A stretch of DNA of 9,244 nt, taken from the NCBI GenBank assembly GCA_023422555.1, contig JAFAGQ010000143.1:1-9244 (forward strand), given 5' to 3'. Position numbers and translations under genes: made by a program. The stretch is from Pseudomonadota bacterium (GTDB lineage: Bacteria; Pseudomonadota; Gammaproteobacteria; Burkholderiales; Burkholderiaceae_B). Positions 4,576 through 9,244 of this stretch are shown piece after piece. The stretch's first letter is position 1. Each line of letters starts with the position of its first letter. The notes under the pieces are model-generated. The model saw only the letters and a program-made list of their open reading frames with translations. It did no database searches and had not been told where the DNA came from.

Positions 4576-7290
4576 ATGAGTGTCGATTTCAGTCAGTTTT
4601 TCAATGGCCCAATTCGCGATAGCCTGATTGCCCAGGTTTCCGGTTATCTGGATATTTCCCGTTCAAACGCAATTACCGCCTACGACAAGGCTGCTGCATT
4701 GATCACAGGTGCAATGGCCCGCAAGGCAGCGGATCCGGACGGCGCCAGAGAACTGGCCGATCAGATACAGAACAGCCAAACGCAGGCTAACCTTGCCTCC
4801 AGCGCCTTGTCGCCAACCGTACTGACCAACGATCAGTTCACACAGATTGTCTCTACAGGCGAAAAAGAGCAGGAGACGATTCTGGGTGCGCAAAGACCAT
4901 CAATCGTCAAACACCTGCAGGAAGTCACAGGCCTGGATGCGACGCAGGTCGGCTCGCTGCTGTCGATCATCCTGCCGTTCGTTCTGTCTTACCTGAAAAA
5001 TCAGCTGGCCAATGATTCTGCCGCCGCGCAAAGCCTGCCGCGAGTACTCGCTGCTTCAGCTCCTTATGCTGCTGCGCACCTGGACGCACCCGCGCTGGCA
5101 GCGCTAGGTGTCACGAGCCTGCAGGATTTGTTTGGTCCTGAGGCGGTTGCCGCTGCAGACGGCAGTAATGGAACTGTCGCGCCGAATGGCAAGGCCGTTG
5201 CCTCCCAGCCCGCTGTGGGAAATGAGAGTCAGCGCAATGGCTGGTTCAAATGGGTACTCACTGCGGCCGTCATTCTGGCAGGCGTTGCGTGGATAAAGAG
5301 TTGTACGCAATCGGACAATGGTCAGACCGACAATGCCAAGCCGGCAAATCAGGAGCAGTCTTCGACTGAAGGGGCGACACAGGACCCGGCCGCATCAACC
5401 GTACCTGCTCCTGCTGCTTCAGAAGCGCCGGCTGAATCTCCAGCTGAGACACCTGCTGAGACACCTGCTGAGACACCAGCGGCTGCGGAGTCTGCCGAAA
5501 CGCCTTCAGAAGCGCCAGCGGCTACTGAGCCTTCGACGGCGGCTGATGCTGCTGCAGGCGCATCGGCGGTAGGTACTGCAGCAGGATCTTCAGCGACGAC
5601 TGATGCGGGCGCTGAATCAAATGCAGGGGCTGCATCAGGCACTGAAAATGGCGCTGAATCTGGCGCTGCGGACTCGACATCGGCAGAAGTAACGCCAGCG
5701 CAGGAGGCGCCGACGCAAGAGACATCGCCGCAGGAAACACAGACACAAGAAGCACCAGCACAAGAGACCCCAGATCAGAGTGCGCCTGCTCAGGATACGC
5801 CCGCAGCGACATCGCCATCTGAGGATTCGTCCCAGCAAAAGGCGGCGGATGATACAAGCAATGCCAGTGGCGTGCCATCCAACGCTTCGCCATCCGATAC
5901 AGCAGGGGGCGTAACTTCAAGTCCGACAACCGAATTCAGTTCGCCGGACTCATCGACGGCGCCAGATCAGACGGCAGCGTCGTCCAATAATGCAGATTCC
6001 ACTTCAGGTGACACATCGTCGTCAGTAACAGACAGCACTTCCAGTTCGTCTGCTCAGAATGACGGTACACCTGCGGCCGAAGGGTCTTCCGCAGCATCGA
6101 GCGGAACGAGCGAAACCGCTGCACCCACCACTGGCGAGGCAAGTGACAGCATGGAGCCGGATTCCGCCACGCAGGATGAAAGCAATACCAGCTCACGTAC
6201 ACCCGACGCCCAGTCAACCAGTGATAATGCTGTCAACAATGATCAGACGTCATCGTCTGAAGCTGGTTCCGGACAGGCATCATCGGGGAATACCATGACG
6301 ACGGAAGGCGCCGCCGCTAGTACTGACAGTAGCACTAACGATAATGCCGCGAGCAACAGTAGCGCGGGCAGTGCAGGCGATGCTGCCGCGGTCAGTACTG
6401 ACACGCCCGTGAAGGAAAATGCACAGGAGGCAGCCGCCTCCACTTCTGGCGCGGCAACCTCAGCAACGAATCCGGCGGGTCAGTCAGGCGAGACTACAGG
6501 TGCCGATGCTGCGGCAGCCAAGCCGGAATCGAACGCTGAATCCGCTGCAGATAGTACGTCCGGCACGCAGGCACCTGCGACGCCAGAGACGGCAGCCTCG
6601 TCAGTTTCTGACACTCCATCCACATCATCTACGGGCGAAGGCACAACGACTGAGTCGTCTTCAACCTCTGCCCCTGCAGATGAAGCTGCGGAGAATGATT
6701 CGTCTGCAACGTCAGAGCCAGCCGGTAAGACGACGACTTTTGGAGAAGCCGCGCCGGGAAATTCAGATGCGCCAAATGGGTCATCTTCAACGTCAGAGCC
6801 AGCAGGCAAGACAACGACTTTTGGTGAAGCCACGCAGACTAATCCAGATGCGGCTTCTGGCTCAGCGTCCTCCACTTCGATGCCACCAAGTGCAGAATCC
6901 GCAACTGATACCAACGCGCAAAATGCGCCGACAGAATCTGCGGCAACAGGGGATAGCAATGCAGCCGGCGTTCCTCAGATTCAGTTTGCGAGCGACAGTG
7001 CAGAGATCGATCCTGCATTTCATGAACAGCTGAATCAATATGCCGAGCAACTGAAAGAATCCGGTAAGCAGGTAAGACTGACTGGTTTCGCCGACGAAAC
7101 AGGAAAGGCGCCGAGCAATGAATCGCTTTCGAAACGTCGCGCAGAGTCGGTCAAGGCCTATCTGGTGTTACATGGCGTGCCGGATGACCGCATCCATACA
7201 GAGGGACAGGGAGCACAGGAACCCGTGGCCGACAACAGCACAGCGGAAGGGCGCGCACAAAACCGCAGGGTTGAGATTCATGAAGAGTAA
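4576..7290 (+). CDS. DUF937/YidB-like domain, one TM helix, long disordered linker and OmpA-type peptidoglycan-binding domain
   Basis: The 904-residue protein has four parts. Residues 1 to about 195 resemble DUF937 (YidB family): helical, with VGSLLSIILPFVLSYLKNQL at 125-144. One hydrophobic helix follows (about 226-240), flanked by Arg219/Lys225 and Lys241. Residues about 244-798 are Ser/Thr/Ala/Glu/Pro/Gln-rich low complexity with no Cys, Trp or Tyr, very few basic residues and several short repeats. Residues about 800-904 form an OmpA-like domain: IQFASDSAEIDP, Asp840 in GFADETG and Arg855 in LSKRRAE, 15 residues apart as in the diaminopimelate-binding pair of OmpA, ending in NRRVEI. Since the last domain must lie in the periplasm, an N-in topology is inferred, with the DUF937 part in the cytoplasm. 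The ATG at 4576 has GAGG five bases upstream; the in-frame GTG at 4534 has none. Function is unknown; a membrane-to-cell-wall tether is the simplest reading. Confidence 0.93.
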   Translation: MSVDFSQFFNGPIRDSLIAQVSGYLDISRSNAITAYDKAAALITGAMARKAADPDGARELADQIQNSQTQANLASSALSPTVLTNDQFTQIVSTGEKEQETILGAQRPSIVKHLQEVTGLDATQVGSLLSIILPFVLSYLKNQLANDSAAAQSLPRVLAASAPYAAAHLDAPALAALGVTSLQDLFGPEAVAAADGSNGTVAPNGKAVASQPAVGNESQRNGWFKWVLTAAVILAGVAWIKSCTQSDNGQTDNAKPANQEQSSTEGATQDPAASTVPAPAASEAPAESPAETPAETPAETPAAAESAETPSEAPAATEPSTAADAAAGASAVGTAAGSSATTDAGAESNAGAASGTENGAESGAADSTSAEVTPAQEAPTQETSPQETQTQEAPAQETPDQSAPAQDTPAATSPSEDSSQQKAADDTSNASGVPSNASPSDTAGGVTSSPTTEFSSPDSSTAPDQTAASSNNADSTSGDTSSSVTDSTSSSSAQNDGTPAAEGSSAASSGTSETAAPTTGEASDSMEPDSATQDESNTSSRTPDAQSTSDNAVNNDQTSSSEAGSGQASSGNTMTTEGAAASTDSSTNDNAASNSSAGSAGDAAAVSTDTPVKENAQEAAASTSGAATSATNPAGQSGETTGADAAAAKPESNAESAADSTSGTQAPATPETAASSVSDTPSTSSTGEGTTTESSSTSAPADEAAENDSSATSEPAGKTTTFGEAAPGNSDAPNGSSSTSEPAGKTTTFGEATQTNPDAASGSASSTSMPPSAESATDTNAQNAPTESAATGDSNAAGVPQIQFASDSAEIDPAFHEQLNQYAEQLKESGKQVRLTGFADETGKAPSNESLSKRRAESVKAYLVLHGVPDDRIHTEGQGAQEPVADNSTAEGRAQNRRVEIHEE
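5431..5478 (+). repeat. 12-bp tandem repeat coding AE(S/T)P, four units
   Basis: Within the linker of the OmpA-domain protein, GCTGAGACACCT occurs twice in a row (5443-5466), followed by GCTGAGACACCA and preceded by the degenerate GCTGAATCTCCA. The encoded peptide is AESP-AETP-AETP-AETP. Near-identity at the DNA level suggests recent slippage expansion that keeps frame. Confidence 0.85.
5692..5811 (+). repeat. 15-bp degenerate repeat coding x-x-x-Q-E pentapeptides, about eight units
   Basis: The linker reads TPAQE, APTQE, TSPQE, TQTQE, APAQE, TPDQS, APAQD and TPAAT in consecutive 15-base units. Gln sits at position 4 in seven of eight units. The DNA is diverged between units, so this is older than the 12-bp array just upstream. 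Confidence 0.75.
6700..6861 (+). repeat. Tandem duplication of an 81-bp (27-residue) unit in the linker
   Basis: Unit 1 (6700-6780, residues 709-735) and unit 2 (6781-6861, residues 736-762) share the identical core TSEPAGKTTTFGEA (6709-6750 and 6790-6831) and a looser tail with D-A and a final G. The cores differ at several synonymous third positions (GCC/GCA, GGT/GGC, ACG/ACA, GGA/GGT), while the peptide is unchanged. Confidence 0.9.
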
Positions 7291-7303
7291 TCATGCTGCG
7301 CGT

Positions 7304-7360
7304 AATCACAGTTGTTGTGATCAATCACAGTTGGTGTAATCAATCACAGTTGTCGTAATA
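7304..7360 (+). repeat. Three tandem 19-bp repeats with internal dyad symmetry
   Basis: The units are AATCACAGTTGTTGTGATC (7304-7322), AATCACAGTTGGTGTAATC (7323-7341) and AATCACAGTTGTCGTAATA (7342-7360), directly abutting. The first eleven bases are identical in all three. In unit 1, ATCACA and TGTGAT form a perfect inverted repeat around five bases; in units 2 and 3 it is imperfect. The junction of units 1 and 2 makes a second perfect inverted repeat (TGTGAT-CA-ATCACA, 7316-7329). The array begins 13 bases after the stop codon of the OmpA-domain gene. It could be a row of protein-binding sites or short 3' hairpins. Confidence 0.9.
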
Positions 7361-7403
7361 ATTGATTCGAAATCACTGACCTACAACAACTGAACAGGAA
7401 TAA

Positions 7404-7433
7404 AAAGGGCGGGGTATAAAAACCTCGCCCTTT
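7404..7433 (-). terminator. Rho-independent terminator for the transporter gene, possibly bidirectional
   Basis: An eleven-pair stem (eight outer pairs AAAGGGCG/CGCCCTTT, one G-T pair, two G-C pairs) closes an eight-base loop. Read on the minus strand, the hairpin is followed by TTTTTATT, a good terminator tail, so it should end the transcript of the gene at 7535-8761. On the plus strand the tail is TTTCCTTAT, weaker but possibly enough to stop the convergent transcript from 4576-7290. Confidence 0.8.
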
Positions 7434-7534
7434 CCTTATCAGATGCCATCTCGCCGGTAAATCACGGCATTGCGGTCAGCGCATGACTGCTGAATTTCCG
7501 TGTATGACGTTTGTGATATTCTGGACCGATAGAA

Positions 7535-8761
7535 TCAGCATCCGGTTTGTGTGGTCTTTTCTACCGTCAGACCAAAGAACGGACGAATTGACGTTCCGAT
7601 AATATTGCCGAAAAATGCGGCGACCAGCCAGAGCCAGCCATGCAGGCTTCCGGAAAGGATGCCGCTGAAATAGGCACCGATATTGCAGCCGAAGGCAAGG
7701 CGCGCGCCGTAACCCAGCAGCAGACCGCCAATAATGGCAGCAGCGATGGATCGGGCAGGCAGCTTCCAGACAGGTGCGAATTTGCCAGCCAGACTTGCTG
7801 CCAGCAGCGCACCAAGAATAATGCCAATGTCCATCACACTTGTAATATCGTTGCGTACGGGTTCGGCCAGCGATGCGGCTGCCGGTCCCTGCCAGAAGCC
7901 CCAGCTGCTGACATCATATCCGGTGGCCATCAGAATTTTGGAACCCCACAGCGCGAATGCAGAGGTAATACCCCAGGGACGACCTGCCAGCGCCAGTGTG
8001 GCAAAGTTCAGCAGCACAAGCAGAACAGAACCAATGACCAGTGGCCAGGGGCCGGAAAGCAATCTGCCCCAGCCTCGTGGCTTGCCTGCAGCCACCGCGG
8101 AAGAAATCAGGGTGCCGTGGCGACGTTTTTCTGCCCACACAGTAAACAGTGCAATGGCAAGGAAAAATGCCATGCTGATGACGAGTGCCGTAGGAACACC
8201 CCATTCTTTCACGATTGAATAGGGGGCAAACGATGGCTGGCTGGACCACCAGGGAAGGTGTGCGGCGCCTATGACAGAGCCGATAATAAATCCCACCAGG
8301 GTAATGATCATGCGCGTGCTGCCGCCACCCACGGTATACAGCGTACCCGATGCGCAGCCACCGCCCATCTGCATGCCGATGCCGAAGATGAATGCGCCAA
8401 CGAGAACAGACGTGCCAACGGGGCTGACGAAACCGCTGACATCCTGACCCCAGAGCGTCCCATTTCCAAGTGCCGGGAAAAACAGCAGGCATCCGAATGC
8501 GAGCATCAGCATCTGCGCACGCAATCCTGCACCGCGGCGATCAGAAATAAATACGCGCCACGCCGAGGTAAAGCCAAAGGCACTGTGATAAAGCGTGGCA
8601 CCCAGCAGGACACCAACAATCCATAACGTGGCCTGCCGGCCGCTGACGGTTCCGTTCAGATATAAGGTGCCCAGAACAATCAGGACTAGAGAAACCAGCG
8701 CCGGGACCAGATTGATTTTAGTTTGCGCAGAAGGCGCGAGTACAGAAGGGTTTGAAGCCAT
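7535..8761 (-). CDS. YeeE/YedE (TsuA-like) sulfur-compound transporter
   Basis: This is a 408-residue integral inner-membrane protein with roughly ten or more hydrophobic segments and two pseudo-repeated halves, as in the YeeE/YedE family whose characterised member TsuA imports thiosulfate. Each half carries the expected cysteine motif: MGGGCASGTLYTVGGG around Cys136 and GYGARLAFGCNIGAYFSG around Cys359. The SGSLHGW segment (370-376) is also typical. Two further cysteines are Cys91 and the C-terminal residue Cys408. The polar N-terminus (1-18) and the central charged loop around 211-233 (EKRRHG, GKPRGWGR) are probably cytoplasmic. The full two-domain form is present. No TusA-like or rhodanese partner gene is adjacent in the window. 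The start ATG lacks a strong ribosome site but no better candidate lies nearby. Substrate (thiosulfate or another sulfur compound) is inferred from family only. Confidence 0.93.
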   Translation of the reverse strand: MASNPSVLAPSAQTKINLVPALVSLVLIVLGTLYLNGTVSGRQATLWIVGVLLGATLYHSAFGFTSAWRVFISDRRGAGLRAQMLMLAFGCLLFFPALGNGTLWGQDVSGFVSPVGTSVLVGAFIFGIGMQMGGGCASGTLYTVGGGSTRMIITLVGFIIGSVIGAAHLPWWSSQPSFAPYSIVKEWGVPTALVISMAFFLAIALFTVWAEKRRHGTLISSAVAAGKPRGWGRLLSGPWPLVIGSVLLVLLNFATLALAGRPWGITSAFALWGSKILMATGYDVSSWGFWQGPAAASLAEPVRNDITSVMDIGIILGALLAASLAGKFAPVWKLPARSIAAAIIGGLLLGYGARLAFGCNIGAYFSGILSGSLHGWLWLVAAFFGNIIGTSIRPFFGLTVEKTTQTGC

Positions 8762-9131
8762 GATAGTCAGGTCGTCCTGAACGACAACACAAGGTTGAAA
8801 ATAAGCATATTACGCCGCAAGGCAGCAAATGCAAAATAAAACAAAACTATAAGTTTCTAATCTGGAGCTTTGGGATCATTTATTAGCCGGATGGCGGGGC
8901 AATTGGGAAACACCGAATCAGGCGAAGGTGGATACTGCTGCCCGTTGATTGGAAAAGTTAATGGCTGATTAAAATTCAGACAAATGGGTGACAAACGCTG
9001 CGGTCGACGTCACATTGAGTCACGGCTTGAAAGTGACAATTAGATACGCCGGATTCAAATTTTTTGCGGAGCAGCTGCTATTTTGAGGAGCAGATTTATA
9101 GTTTTAATTGCTCGAAAAACCGCATGAATAT
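8762..9131. other. 370-base gene-free region between transporter gene and tRNA-Cys
   Basis: No open frame with a credible start is present. The left part is AT-rich and probably holds the transporter promoter. The remainder contains only short symmetric elements: TTAAT-GGCTG-ATTAA (8958-8972), GTCAC...GTGAC near 9015-9035 and the palindrome AGCAGCTGCT near 9069-9078. I see no clear terminator hairpin for the tRNA. A small RNA or tRNA-linked remnant cannot be excluded but nothing positive supports one. Confidence 0.5.
8807..8834 (-). promoter_or_regulatory. Possible promoter of the transporter gene
   Basis: On the minus strand TTGCAT (8829-8834) and TAATAT (8807-8812) are separated by 16 bases and stand about 45 bases before the ATG. 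The match to sigma-70 consensus is partial, so this is a candidate only. Confidence 0.3.
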
Positions 9132-9205
9132 TGGAGGCGCAGAGCGGAGTCGAACCGCTCTGGACGGATTTGCAATCCGCTGCATAACCGCTTTGCTACT
9201 GCGCC
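9132..9205 (-). tRNA. tRNA-Cys (GCA), with encoded CCA
   Basis: The minus strand folds into a complete cloverleaf of 74 bases. The seven-pair acceptor stem is GGCGCAG with CTGCGCC, the anticodon loop is TTGCAAA with GCA at its centre on a GCGGA/TCCGT stem, and the T arm is AGCGG-TTCGACT-CCGCT. The discriminator is U, followed by an encoded CCA, and the sequence closely follows E. coli tRNA-Cys. It lies 370 bases upstream of the transporter gene on the same strand; I see no strong promoter in the 39 bases left on its 5' side, so control may lie outside the window. Confidence 0.97.
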
Positions 9206-9244
9206 GTTAGGGAATAAACGAAGAGTCAAACATTATGTGCGATT

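Noticed and set aside
6419..7033. 204-residue Arg/Gln-rich open frame inside the linker, and Ala/Ser/Val-rich frames on the opposite strand
   Set aside because: They arise from the repetitive Ser/Thr/Ala codons of the linker read out of frame, and lack ribosome sites.
7316..7329. TGTGAT-CA-ATCACA as a CRP/FNR-type site
   Set aside because: Half-sites TGTGA and TCACA are four bases apart rather than the six of CRP sites, and the position is after a stop codon of a convergent gene pair, not at a promoter.
8762..9205. tRNA-Cys as an integration site of a mobile element
   Set aside because: No integrase gene, no second copy of the tRNA end and no foreign-looking genes are visible in the window.

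Overview
The window looks like the chromosome of a betaproteobacterium, most likely a member of the Burkholderiales close to Alcaligenaceae/Bordetella. The reasons are the close family resemblance of the encoded Bpt, Aat, PhhA and PhhB proteins and the side-by-side placement of aat and bpt. The genus cannot be fixed from sequence alone. All genes but one are recognisable housekeeping or metabolic genes. I see no phage, insertion sequence, CRISPR array or plasmid signature.

Left part, minus strand (1-2824): four genes read leftwards with gaps of 69, 27 and 69 bases. They are a 204-residue protein of unknown function, a Nudix hydrolase with an N-terminal zinc ribbon, Aat (leucyl/phenylalanyl-tRNA-protein transferase) and Bpt (aspartate/glutamate leucyltransferase, cut by the window edge). 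Aat and Bpt attach destabilising residues to protein N-termini, so this block holds both tagging arms of the bacterial N-degron pathway. The ClpS/ClpAP reader and protease are not in the window.

Middle, plus strand (2989-4458): phhB (pterin-4a-carbinolamine dehydratase) and phhA (phenylalanine 4-hydroxylase) form the phenylalanine-to-tyrosine module, separated by a 285-base spacer. PhhA consumes tetrahydrobiopterin-type cofactor and releases the carbinolamine that PhhB dehydrates.

Centre right, plus strand (4576-7290): a 904-residue envelope protein has an N-terminal DUF937/YidB-like domain, one transmembrane helix, about 555 residues of Ser/Thr/Ala/Glu-rich low-complexity linker, and a C-terminal OmpA-type peptidoglycan-binding domain. 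It looks like a tether between cytoplasm or inner membrane and cell wall, and is the least ordinary gene here. Its linker contains several internal repeats. Just after its stop codon lie three tandem 19-bp repeats with internal dyad symmetry, then a strong hairpin that should end transcription of the convergent gene.

Right part, minus strand (7535-9205): a YeeE/YedE (TsuA-like) sulfur-compound transporter, a 370-base gene-free stretch, and tRNA-Cys(GCA) with its CCA end encoded.

The items most worth a second look are the DUF937-OmpA tether, its duplicated 27-residue KTTTFGEA-containing unit, the 19-bp repeat array, and the three CCGGTATTAT copies flanking the unknown gene.
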